Below, piece after piece: positions 25,437-34,770 of a stretch of 64,000 nt of DNA (positions within the stretch are counted from its first letter, which is position 1; every line of letters starts with the position of its first letter). The notes beneath the pieces are model-generated. The model did not search any database. It had not been told where the DNA came from and was given only the letters and a program-made list of their open reading frames with translations. The DNA comes from Verrucomicrobiia bacterium. GTDB lineage: Bacteria > Verrucomicrobiota > Verrucomicrobiia > Verrucomicrobiales > Akkermansiaceae. The stretch is taken from the NCBI GenBank assembly GCA_030431475.1, contig JAUIJD010000003.1:1-64000 (forward strand). Direction: 5' to 3'. The position numbers and the translations under genes were made by a program.

Positions 25437-25590
25437 GCGAAGCGCCTCTATAGTGAGGATGGGGCCGGATGTCAGCTCGTGAGCGTGTCAGGCGTTCCCT
25501 CGTCGCCGATCGCCTCCTCGGCGGGGGGAGGGAGCTGCTCCGGGAGCGCTCTCCTCCTCGTTGTCAACCGGTGTCCGGCCCCGACCGATA

Positions 25591-28500
25591 TCAGGGCGTG
25601 AGGAGTTCGAAGCGGAGCCGGAAAAAGCCGCGGGCGTCCGCCGATGCCGGATTCGGGAATTCAATTCGCTCGCGGGAGCCGCTCGCCGGACTGGTCGAGA
25701 CCGGCAGGGTTCCCAGCCACGGGCCGTTGCCGTCACGCCGGGCCAGCTCGGACCATCCGCTGCCGAGCGTCTCCGAGTGCTCGAGAAGATAGCGCACGTC
25801 GACGGGAGGATCGGCGGGAAGCAGCATCGCCAGAGAGCTACGAGTCGGGACCTCGAGCGGCGGATAGCCGTCATCCGGGGCGTTGAGATTGGTGCCGGTC
25901 GCGTGTTCGAGGAGGTTCGAGCGGCCGTCGCCATCGGCGTCGGACTCGGCGCTCCGCAGCCCGGGGTCGGTCACGAAGGACACCGCGGTGATGAAGGGAG
26001 AGTCGGGGATCTCGGTGCGCACGCCTTCGAGGGATGGCAGCAGCAGGAATTCGGGGTCGGGCTTGTTGCCGTTGCCCGAGACAAACTCGTTCATGCCGTG
26101 GATCGCCAGGATGTTGGTGCCTTGGACGAGGAGTCCGGGGGTGATCGCGATCGGGAAACCTACCGCCGAGAGCGCGTCCTCGTCGAAGCGGTCGCTCGAG
26201 GCGAGCGAGTCCCAGTCCGGCAGGCCGGTGGGGACGTTCATGCGCGCCACCTCGGTGCCGTTGAGGTAGGCGATGAAGCCGTCGTCGAACTTCATGCGCA
26301 GGGTCAGCGACAGGACCTCCTGCGGATCCTCGACCTCGAACGGCACGCGCATCAGGCATCCGCCGTAGTTGGAGGCCATCGCGTCTTCAAGGTCGAGTCC
26401 GCCGATCAGGGGCAGGTAGATGCGCCGTGAGTCGTTGCCCTTGTTGGCGTCGTAACCGGCGCCGAGGGCGCCCTGCTGCCAGCTCGCGTCATCGTAGCCG
26501 GCCGTCTTCCAGGCCGCGGCGAAGGTGCTGCTGTCGCAGACGCTGGCGGCCGCCGGCGCGTCCTCGGCGACGAATACGGTGCTGAAGAAGACCGCGGTCA
26601 GGTCCACCTCGCGGAAGGTCCGGTGGTCGCCGTCGCTGACGGTGAGCCGGAGCCGCGTGGTCGAGGCGCTTGCGAAGACGAGTTCGGGGTCGGCGATGGA
26701 TGATCCGGACAGCTGCCCGTCCCCCGAGAGAACCTGCCATTCGTAGGTGGGCGGGCCGGGCAGGCCGTCGTCGGTGACGACCGGAGCGAGTACGGTGCGG
26801 TCGCCGTAGATCGTGCGGTCGCCGCCGAGGTCGATGCCCGGCGCCACCGCCGGGAAGGCGGGCGGGGTCCCGTCGGCTTCGACCGACACCTCGATCTCGT
26901 CGCTCGCGGACTCGGCACCGGCGGCGACGCCGAGCCGCAGGCGGTAGGTGCCCGGCAGGGTGAATTCGGCCCGGGTGGCATCGGCGTTCGCAGCGCTGAG
27001 GAGAACGCTGCCGCCGACGGGCGTCTCGAGGATTTCCCACTGCGGTGTGGCGCCGCTGGTGAGCCCGTCGAGGTAGAGGCCGGTGCCGGCCGGCAGGCTG
27101 ACCTGCGGGGCGGAGGGTGAAAGGATGTCGGCGGCGAGTTCCAGCACGCGGGGCACGGTGCCGGTGAGGGTGTAGCCGCCGAGGCTGGCGTAGTCGCTGT
27201 AGCCGGTGGTCGGGTCTCCGGTGCCGGTGCCGGAGATCTCGAGGTAGTGAAGTCCGGAACCGAGGGTCGCGGAAAGGACGGCATCCAGCGAGCCGGCCGG
27301 ATCGGCGACGGCGAGTTCGCCGCCGGAGGCATCGAGAAGCCGCATCCGGATGTCGAGGTTCGGGTCGATCGCGCCATTGCTGGCGGTGAAGTTCACGGAG
27401 CCCCCCGAGGTCTGGAAGCTGAAGAGGTCGACGTCGGTGTTGGTCTCGACCAGGCCGGAGGCGTCGACCGCATCGGAGCCGCTCTCGGTCATCGGGGTGG
27501 CGCCGCCGATGGTGTTGGCATGGTCGTCGGGGACGTAGCCCAGCCCGTTGTAGGACTTGGTGATGATCGCGAGGTCGTCCTCGGTGTTGTTGGCGCCGGC
27601 GTATTCGCCCTTGCTCCACTGACTCACGGTGCGGCTGTAGCCGACGCCCATGATCGGGGCCCACGAGGTGGCGCCGCTGCCGTGCCCGTCGTAGTAGCCG
27701 AGCGACGAGGTGCCGTCGTGGCGCAGTCCCACGATGTGGCCGGCCTCGTGGCTGCCGGCTTCGTGGCAATTCGAGGCGCTGTAGGAAAGCGCCCCGGTGA
27801 AGACCCAGCCGGGATAGTCGTAGAAGCTGCTGCCGAAAATGTCGACGTAGGCGACGCCGCCGACCCCGCCGGAAGTCGTGTACCATTCGATGGTCGGGCT
27901 GAAGATGAGCATCGCCCGGCGGTTGAGCGGGTAGCCTTCATAGACCGAGCGGTCGGTGGTGACGTTGACGTTGAAGGGGCGGTAGTCCTCGGCGATGCCG
28001 GCCCACACCCGTTCGATCTGGACTTCGGTCAGGCCCGACTCGGCGGCGACGATGGGATCGTTGTTGTTGTAGGACGAGTTCCACTGGGTGCCGGTGACGG
28101 TCTCGCCGTCGAAGTCGAGGTAGATGACGCCGTTGGCACCCGGGCGGCTGTTGAGGAGAGGGGGCACGACGGCTTCCGCCGGTTCGGGGAGGGGCGCACC
28201 CGTGAGCGGCTCGGCCGGCGCCGGAAGCCCGGCGGATTCGATGCCGTCGTCGCCGACGACCGAGCAGATCAGCGCCTCGTGCTCGACCTCCTCGAGGGTC
28301 ACCTCACGATCGTTGCCGCGCAGGATCCAGCCGTTCGAGCCGTCGCGGGAGATGGCCCGGCCCTCCCATTGGGTTCCACGTCGGACGATGTGCAGGTCGT
28401 GTCCGTTGGGGAGCCGGATGCCGGTGGCGGTCCGGCCGTCCGGCAACGCCTCGCGCCCGGTCAAGGTGCCGCGGGTGATGTCATCGATGCGGAAGCCGAG

Positions 28501-28776
28501 GGCGACCGGGTCGCCGACTTCGGCCTGACGCCAGTCCGCCGGGGTGTCGATCTCCACCCGCTGTCGCGAAACGGGCCGTGCCGGGGCGTGATCGCAGTGC
28601 TCCGAGCAGCGATGCGGGGTGGAAGGGGAGGCCTTTGTGGTCGAGAGGACGGGCTCCGCCAGGGGCGGCGGGCTGAAGAGGGTGGAGGTCGAAGGGCGAG
28701 TGGCGGCGCGGAAGGCCAGCGTGAGGGCGGTCGCCACCACCAGCGCAACCGCCGAAACGGCGTGGAACTTCTTCAT
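25591..28776 (-). CDS. Secreted zinc metalloprotease (metzincin-type) with verrucomicrobial C-terminal module
   Basis: A 1061-residue exported protein with a signal/anchor at MKKFHAVSAVALVVATALTL. A metzincin catalytic site HEAGHIVGLRHD lies at 343-354 (His343, Glu344, His347, His353), and NCHEAG just before it duplicates the HEAG pattern. A pre-peptidase-type beta domain follows (VDLFSFQTSGGSVNF, LHYLEISGTGTGD), then PKD/Ig-like segments. A lectin-like segment comes next (AYLNGTEVARMNV). The C-terminal SDADGDGRSNLLEHATGTN calcium-binding-type repeat is followed by a domain ending in ARGFFRLRFELL. It probably degrades extracellular protein. The ATG at 28776 is chosen over an upstream TTG. The AT-rich upstream gap (28777-28909) contains a possible promoter. 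Confidence 0.85.
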   Translation of the reverse strand: MKKFHAVSAVALVVATALTLAFRAATRPSTSTLFSPPPLAEPVLSTTKASPSTPHRCSEHCDHAPARPVSRQRVEIDTPADWRQAEVGDPVALGFRIDDITRGTLTGREALPDGRTATGIRLPNGHDLHIVRRGTQWEGRAISRDGSNGWILRGNDREVTLEEVEHEALICSVVGDDGIESAGLPAPAEPLTGAPLPEPAEAVVPPLLNSRPGANGVIYLDFDGETVTGTQWNSSYNNNDPIVAAESGLTEVQIERVWAGIAEDYRPFNVNVTTDRSVYEGYPLNRRAMLIFSPTIEWYTTSGGVGGVAYVDIFGSSFYDYPGWVFTGALSYSASNCHEAGSHEAGHIVGLRHDGTSSLGYYDGHGSGATSWAPIMGVGYSRTVSQWSKGEYAGANNTEDDLAIITKSYNGLGYVPDDHANTIGGATPMTESGSDAVDASGLVETNTDVDLFSFQTSGGSVNFTASNGAIDPNLDIRMRLLDASGGELAVADPAGSLDAVLSATLGSGLHYLEISGTGTGDPTTGYSDYASLGGYTLTGTVPRVLELAADILSPSAPQVSLPAGTGLYLDGLTSGATPQWEILETPVGGSVLLSAANADATRAEFTLPGTYRLRLGVAAGAESASDEIEVSVEADGTPPAFPAVAPGIDLGGDRTIYGDRTVLAPVVTDDGLPGPPTYEWQVLSGDGQLSGSSIADPELVFASASTTRLRLTVSDGDHRTFREVDLTAVFFSTVFVAEDAPAAASVCDSSTFAAAWKTAGYDDASWQQGALGAGYDANKGNDSRRIYLPLIGGLDLEDAMASNYGGCLMRVPFEVEDPQEVLSLTLRMKFDDGFIAYLNGTEVARMNVPTGLPDWDSLASSDRFDEDALSAVGFPIAITPGLLVQGTNILAIHGMNEFVSGNGNKPDPEFLLLPSLEGVRTEIPDSPFITAVSFVTDPGLRSAESDADGDGRSNLLEHATGTNLNAPDDGYPPLEVPTRSSLAMLLPADPPVDVRYLLEHSETLGSGWSELARRDGNGPWLGTLPVSTSPASGSRERIEFPNPASADARGFFRLRFELLTP

Positions 28777-28800
28777 GATCAACGGGACAGCAGGTGCTAT

Positions 28801-28829
28801 GAAGTACCGAGATATCTAAGTTCAGTCAA
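28801..28829 (-). promoter_or_regulatory. Possible promoter for the metalloprotease gene
   Basis: In an AT-rich patch unusual for this window, the minus strand has TTGACT (28829-28824) and, 17 bp on, a poor -10-like TACTTC. The T- and A-runs just upstream (28830-28841) could act as an UP-type element. The -10 match is weak, so this is tentative. Confidence 0.25.
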
Positions 28830-28909
28830 ATTTTTTAAAAACCTAACAAGGTGATCCGAATGGAGACGGCGGGTCTCGCCGGGATGCCGGCGATTTCGGC
28901 GGAAGCGGC

Positions 28910-29596
28910 TCAGATCACGCCGCCCTCCCGGAAGGAGTAGTAGGGCTGCCGCCCGGCCGAGGGACGGCCGATGATGAGGTGGTCGAGAAGGCGGATTTCC
29001 ATCAGTTCGGCGGCCTCGTGGATGCGCTTGGTGAAGCGGATGTCGGCGGCGCTGGGCGAGGGGTCGCCGGACGGGTGGTTGTGAAGCACGGCGAAACCGT
29101 AGGCCTTGTGAAGGATCGCGGGGCGAAGGATCTCGCGGGGGTGGGCCGAGGTCTCGGTGAGCGTGCCCGAGCTGACCTCGATGGTGGCGAGGTGGCGGAG
29201 ACGCGAATCGACCAGGGCGAGGAGGAGTTTCTCTTCGCCGAGCCAGGCGAGCTGCGGGGCGAAGAGTTCGTGGAGGCGCTCGGGGCTGTCGAGTTCGGCG
29301 CGGTTGATCTGCTCCCGGGCGGCGCGGGCGCCGAGCTCGAAGGCGGCGGCGAGCTGGCTGGCCTTGGCCAGGCCGAGGCCGGGGGTGTCGCACAGGGCGT
29401 GCAGGCCGGCGGAGCCGAGTGCGTGGAGCGACCCGAAATGCCGGAGGATGTCGCGTCCGAGATCGATGGCGCTTTTGCCGCGGACCCCGGTGCGCAGGAA
29501 GAGCGCGAGCAGCTCGGCGTTGTCGAGGCTGGCCGGACCAAGTCGGGCCAGCTTCTCGCGGGGCCGCTCGGTGTCGGGGAGATCGCGGATCATCAT
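28910..29596 (-). CDS. radC: RadC family DNA repair protein (JAB/MPN domain)
   Basis: A 228-residue protein. The N-terminal helix-hairpin-helix region (about 15-95) begins RPREKLARLGPASLDNAELLAL. The C-terminal JAMM/MPN domain has E140 in EVSSGTL and the metal motif HNHPSGDPSPSAAD (H172, H174, D185), followed by a C-terminal HLIIG. The family is named for DNA repair, but its biochemical role remains unclear. Length matches E. coli RadC. The start is ATG 29596, followed by a second Met. Further upstream codons extend into a non-coding, palindrome-containing stretch. Confidence 0.92.
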   Translation of the reverse strand: MMIRDLPDTERPREKLARLGPASLDNAELLALFLRTGVRGKSAIDLGRDILRHFGSLHALGSAGLHALCDTPGLGLAKASQLAAAFELGARAAREQINRAELDSPERLHELFAPQLAWLGEEKLLLALVDSRLRHLATIEVSSGTLTETSAHPREILRPAILHKAYGFAVLHNHPSGDPSPSAADIRFTKRIHEAAELMEIRLLDHLIIGRPSAGRQPYYSFREGGVI

Positions 29597-29702
29597 GCTG
29601 TTGTTATGAACAGCTGCCGGCTTCGGGGCAAGGCATTTGGGGGCCGTGCCCCGAGAGGGGGGGCACCGGCCAGCCGCCGGCGCGCTTCTCAAGGAGTGAA
29701 AT

Positions 29703-29774
29703 GGAGCGCCGGTCTTCAGACCGGCATGCTTCCGTCGGGAATCTCCGTCATGCCGGTCTGAAGACCGGCGCTCC
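29703..29774. repeat. Convergent pair of GGAG-headed REPs (BIME-like)
   Basis: The plus-strand unit 29703-29725 (GGAGCGCCGGTCTTCAGACC then GGC) and the minus-strand unit 29752-29774 (same head and stem) face each other across 26 bp. The head GGAGCGC is identical to that of the units near the RAYT gene at 4840, while the stem (CCGGTCTTCAGACCGG) is unrelated to theirs. It lies between radC and the stop of the ABC permease. Confidence 0.82.
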
Positions 29775-29780
29775 TGCCCC

Positions 29781-30760
29781 TCAGTCCTTCGAGGACTTCG
29801 GGTCGAGGGCGTCGCGGAGGCCGTCGCCGAGGAAGTTCAGCGCGAACAGGGTGCCGGAGAAGACGAGGCCGGGGATGAGGATCAGGGCGGGGCGGGTCTC
29901 GAGGAAGTTGGCTCCCTCCTTGATCAGGCTGCCCCACGAGGCGTGGGGCGGTTCGATCCCGAGGCCGAGGAAGGACAGGGTGGCCTCGTAGAGGATGAAG
30001 CTGGGGACGGTGAGGGTGGCGTAGATGATGATGGGCCCGAGCGCGTTCGGCAGGATGTGGCGCAGCAGGATGCGGGCGTGGCCGATGCCGAGCGAGCGGG
30101 CGGCCTCGATGTACTCGAGCTCGACCAGCGAGGCGGACTGGGTGCGGACGATGCGCGCCATGGTGAGCCAGCCGAAGGCGGCGATGGCGACGATGAGCGG
30201 GGCGATGTTGCCGAAGCGCAGGACCAGGTCGGTGGACAGGCCGACGTCGGCGATGAGCCAGTCGGAGAGCTTCTCGACCGGCACCTTGATGAGCTCGCGG
30301 AAGAGGATGACGATGATCAGGAAGGGCATCGCGAGCAGGCCGTCGACGATCCGCATCATCACCGAGTCGAGCTTTCCGCCGACGTAGCCGGAGATGCCGC
30401 CGTAGAGGATGCCGATGATGCCGGTGAGGAAGGTGGCGAAGAAGGCGACCAGCAGGGAGATCTGACCGCCCTCGATGATGCGGTGGAGCAGGTCGCGCCC
30501 GAGCTGGTCGGTGCCCAGCCAGTGTTCCGCGCTGGGGCCGGCGAACTTGTTGTCCAGCCGCTGCGCGTTGGGATCGAGATCGATGAAGAGGGGGACGACG
30601 AAACAGGTCGCGAGGATGAGGAGGACGGCGACCAGGCTGGCCATGGCCAGCTTGTTGTGGCGCAGCCGCAGCCAGGCATCCTGCCAGAGCGAGGTGCCCT
30701 GCTCGACTTCGGCCGCGGCGCCTGCGGCCCGGGTGGGGACGTGGGGTTCGGCGACGGCCA

Positions 30761-30761
<1 letters not shown>
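29781..30761 (-). CDS. Oligopeptide-type ABC transporter permease (OppC/DppC family)
   Basis: A 326-residue inner-membrane permease with a cytosolic N-terminal leader. The first helix is LAMASLVAVLLILATCFVVP, followed by GTDQLGRDLLHRIIEGGQIS, the signature of OppC-type subunits, and the EAA loop EAARSLGIGHARILLRHILPN that contacts the ATPase. The end, LNFLGDGLRDALDPKSSKD, is typical of the family. The TGATG overlap with the preceding permease gene shows an operon. The operon (binding protein, OppB, OppC) contains no ATPase gene. Confidence 0.9.
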
Positions 30762-31684
<923 letters not shown>

Positions 31685-31687
31685 CAA

Positions 31688-33292
31688 TCAGGGTTCGAGC
31701 CGGATGAACTTGTAGGGGTGGTGGTTGAGCAGCAGCGGGTTCCAGTGCTTCACCTCCGGGCGGATCAGGTAGTTGGTGGTGTACCAGTAGAGCGGGAGGA
31801 TGGGGGTCTCGCCGATCAGCACCCGCTCGGCCTCGGCGAGGACCTGGTAGCGCGCGTCCGGATCGGCGGTGAGCTCGGCCTTGGCGAGCAGCGCCTCATA
31901 CTCGGGGGAACTCCAGTTGGTGTTGTTGTTGCCGTCGCCCTTCTTCCACATCTCGAGGAAGGTGGTGGGGTCGAGGTAGTCCCCGATCCAGCCGCCGTAG
32001 GCGATGTCGTAGTCGCCGTCCTGCTGGCGCTGCAGGTAGGTCGTCCACTCGCGCTGGACGATGCGCACCTCGAGGTCGAGGTGCTGCTTCCACATCGCCT
32101 GCAGGGCTTCGGCGATGCGCCGGGAGACATCGCGGTCGGTGGTGAGCAGTTCGATCGACGGCAGGCCGCGGGCATTCTCGTAGCCGGAGGCGGCGAGGAG
32201 CTCGCGGGCCTTTTCCGGTTCGAAGGCGAGGTCGCCCGGGGGATCGTAGCCGCCGAAGGGGGGCACGATGCCGGTGGCCGGCTTCTGGCCTCCCTGAAGC
32301 ACGTTCTCGATCAGCGATTCCCGGTCGATCGCGAGCGCAAGCGCGCGGCGGACGCCGGGCTTGTCGAGAGGTGCCCGCTCGGTGTTGCAGCGCAGGAAGG
32401 TGGTGCCGACGTAGGCCTCCTGGCGCAGCATCTCGGGCATCCGCTCCCGGGCGTATTCGATCATCTCCGGCGGGATCGTGTAGGTCGCGTGGAGCTGGCC
32501 ATCGAGGAACATCCGGGTCTCGGTGTAGGTGTTGCCGATGGGCAGGAAGCGGATGCCGTTGAGGGTGACCCGCCCGGCGTCCCAGTAGCGCGGGTTCTTC
32601 TCGACCTCGATGTGGTGGGTGACGCGCCAGCTTTTCAGCGTGAAGGGACCGTTGGAGACGAGGTTGCCGGGCTTGGTCCAGTCGGTGAAACGGTCGTCCA
32701 TGCTGCCGTGGCGGAGGACGGCATGCTTCGGCACCGGATACCAGGTGTAGTGCTTGGTGATTTCCGGCAGGAAGGGGATGGGTCCGCGCATGTGCAGGCG
32801 CAGCGTGAAGTCGTCGACGATCTCGACGCCGACGCTGGAGAAGTCGTCGGTCTCACCCCGGTTGAAGGCCTCGGCGCCCTTGATGAAGTAGAGCATCGAG
32901 GCGTACTGGGCGGCGAGCTTGGGCGAGAGGATGCGCTCGTAGGCGAAGGCGAAGTCGCCGGCGGTGACCGGGTAGCCGTCGGACCAGACCCCCTCGGGCC
33001 GAAGGTGGAAGGTCCACACGGTGAAGTCGTCGTTGGACTCCCAACGCTCGGCGGCACCGGGGAGGGCGGTGCCGTCGTCGCTCGGATGCAGCGAGCAGAG
33101 GCCCTCGAAGAGCGAGTGGAGGATGTTGGACTCAAGCACCCCGGACACGAGGTGGGGGTCCAGTCCCTTCGGTTCGTTGCTGTTGCCGAGGATGAGGATG
33201 CCCTCCTCGTTGGCGCGCTCGACCTGGGTCTGCTTCTGGCAGGAGACCAGAGACAGGATCAGGAGGCCGGACGCAACGAGGTGGCGGAGCAT
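31688..33292 (-). CDS. Peptide ABC transporter substrate-binding lipoprotein (SBP family 5, OppA-like)
   Basis: A 534-residue lipoprotein with signal MLRHLVASGLLILSLVSC, where the lipobox LVSC sits at Cys18. Family 5 binding-protein landmarks follow: GILILGNSNEPKGLDPHLV, ERWESNDDFTVWTFHLRPEGVW (just after the N-terminal lobe), PVTAGDFAFAYERIL, VRRALALAIDRESLIENVL and DYLDPTTFLEMW. It captures oligopeptides or similar ligands for the OppB/OppC permeases encoded just downstream. It is the first gene of the minus-strand operon, diverging from the Yej-like operon across a 184-bp gap. Confidence 0.9.
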   Translation of the reverse strand: MLRHLVASGLLILSLVSCQKQTQVERANEEGILILGNSNEPKGLDPHLVSGVLESNILHSLFEGLCSLHPSDDGTALPGAAERWESNDDFTVWTFHLRPEGVWSDGYPVTAGDFAFAYERILSPKLAAQYASMLYFIKGAEAFNRGETDDFSSVGVEIVDDFTLRLHMRGPIPFLPEITKHYTWYPVPKHAVLRHGSMDDRFTDWTKPGNLVSNGPFTLKSWRVTHHIEVEKNPRYWDAGRVTLNGIRFLPIGNTYTETRMFLDGQLHATYTIPPEMIEYARERMPEMLRQEAYVGTTFLRCNTERAPLDKPGVRRALALAIDRESLIENVLQGGQKPATGIVPPFGGYDPPGDLAFEPEKARELLAASGYENARGLPSIELLTTDRDVSRRIAEALQAMWKQHLDLEVRIVQREWTTYLQRQQDGDYDIAYGGWIGDYLDPTTFLEMWKKGDGNNNTNWSSPEYEALLAKAELTADPDARYQVLAEAERVLIGETPILPLYWYTTNYLIRPEVKHWNPLLLNHHPYKFIRLEP

Positions 33293-33413
33293 GACAGGCG
33301 CGAAGTAAGCGGCGCCGGACGGCGATGGGCAGGAAAAATGACACCCGGGCGAAGGAAATCCGGGATTTTTCCATGGATCGACGGATAATCCGCGGATTCG
33401 GCGGCGCTGGGAC

Positions 33414-33434
33414 GGAGCGTGCTTGCAAGCCCGC
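33414..33434 (+). repeat. Solitary REP-like palindrome between divergent transporter operons
   Basis: GGAGCG followed by TGCTTGCAAGCCCGC: the GGAGCG head of the REP family with a palindromic core GCTTGCAAGC. It is degenerate compared with the other copies. It lies in the 184-bp divergent gap (33293-33476), where the promoters of both operons must be. Confidence 0.5.
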
Positions 33435-33476
33435 GCCCCCTCGGTAGAAACCCCCGGTCCGCCTCACCCTTCCCGC

Positions 33477-34769
33477 TTGAAAGCCTATTTCATCCGCCGC
33501 CTGCTGCTGGTTCCCGTGACCTTGATCGGGATCACGCTGCTGGTCTTCGCCATCGTGCGGCTGGCGCCGGGCGGGCCGGTCGAGCAGTCGCTGCAGCGCC
33601 TGATGGGGGGCGACGGCGAATCGAAGCGCAGCCAGGCGGAGGAAGGGTTCTCGCTCACGGCGTCGCAGGTTCTGGAAATCGAGGAAGGCTACGGCCTCCA
33701 CAAGGGGGTGATGCGGGCCTACTTCGAGTGGCTCGGGGTGCTGCCGCGGGACATCGAGTTGAGCGGCAAGGAATTCCCGGCCGGCGAGGACGAGGTGGAA
33801 ATTCCGATTCCCGGGAGCGTCCGCGTCGCCAAGGTCTGGAAGAACGCCGGTGGCGAGGTCGGGCTGGGCAGTGACGACGGCGAACTCGAGGGGTGGAAGG
33901 TGCGCATCGTCAGTCCCGAGGAACAGACCAAGCGGTGGGAGAACTACGTGGATGACTTCGAGATGCCCACGCCGCCCGAGCCGCGGGCGGTGATCTACAA
34001 GCCGGCCTTCGACGGCCTGCTCCAGGGCAGCCTCGGCTACTCGTGGAAGTACCAGGACTCGGTGTGGAAGATGATCCTGCAGCGGATGCCGGTGTCGCTG
34101 TTCTTCGGCGGGATCGCGATGGTGCTGATCTACGCGATCTGCCTGCCGCTGGGGGTGATCAAGGCGATCCGGCACCGCACCTGGCTCGACAATTTCTCGT
34201 CGCTGATGGTCTTCGGCGGCTACGCCATCCCCGGCTACGCGCTCGGCGCGCTGCTGGTCGTCTACCTCGCCGCGCAGCTCCGCTGGTTCGCGCTGGGCGG
34301 CTTCGTCAGCGACAACTTCGAGTCGCTTTCCCTCGGCGGCAAGATCGCCGACCTCGCCTATCACGGGACGCTGCCGCTCATCTGCTACATCATCGGCTCC
34401 TTCGCGATGATGACGATGATGATGAAGAACAACCTGATGGACAATCTGGCGGCCGACTACGTGCGGACGGCGATTGCCAAGGGCACCGGCTTCCGCAAGG
34501 CGGTGTTCCGGCATGCCTTCCGCAACTCGATCATCCCCATCGCGACGACCTTCGGCGGCAACCTGATGCTGATCGTCGCCGGCAGCGTGCTGATCGAGCG
34601 CGTCTTCGACATCAACGGCTTCGGCCTTCTCAGTTTCAATGCGATCCTCGAATTCGACCAACCCGTGATCATGGGCGTGCTCTTTGTCTCGGCGCTGCTG
34701 ATGCTGCTCGGCAACGTGGTCTCCGACCTCTGCGTGGCGCTGGTCGATCCCCGCGTTAGCTACAAGTGA
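33477..34769 (+). CDS. ABC transporter permease, YejB-like, with periplasmic insertion
   Basis: A 430-residue OppB-type permease. The first helix is YFIRRLLLVPVTLIGITLLV followed by VRLAPGGPVEQ. A long hydrophilic insertion (about residues 50-185) includes LPRDIELSGKEFPAGEDEVE and VAKVWKNAGGEVGLGSDDGE. The remaining helices then carry the EAA loop YVRTAIAKGTGFRKAVFRHA and the end RVFDINGFGLLSFNAILEFD. The gene order with a YejE-like permease, a binding protein and two ATPases suggests the microcin C/peptide uptake (Yej) type. No ATG is near the conserved start, so TTG 33477 is the most likely start (an earlier TTG at 33423 lies in the REP-like repeat). Confidence 0.83.
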   Translation: MKAYFIRRLLLVPVTLIGITLLVFAIVRLAPGGPVEQSLQRLMGGDGESKRSQAEEGFSLTASQVLEIEEGYGLHKGVMRAYFEWLGVLPRDIELSGKEFPAGEDEVEIPIPGSVRVAKVWKNAGGEVGLGSDDGELEGWKVRIVSPEEQTKRWENYVDDFEMPTPPEPRAVIYKPAFDGLLQGSLGYSWKYQDSVWKMILQRMPVSLFFGGIAMVLIYAICLPLGVIKAIRHRTWLDNFSSLMVFGGYAIPGYALGALLVVYLAAQLRWFALGGFVSDNFESLSLGGKIADLAYHGTLPLICYIIGSFAMMTMMMKNNLMDNLAADYVRTAIAKGTGFRKAVFRHAFRNSIIPIATTFGGNLMLIVAGSVLIERVFDINGFGLLSFNAILEFDQPVIMGVLFVSALLMLLGNVVSDLCVALVDPRVSYK

Positions 34770-34770
34770 G

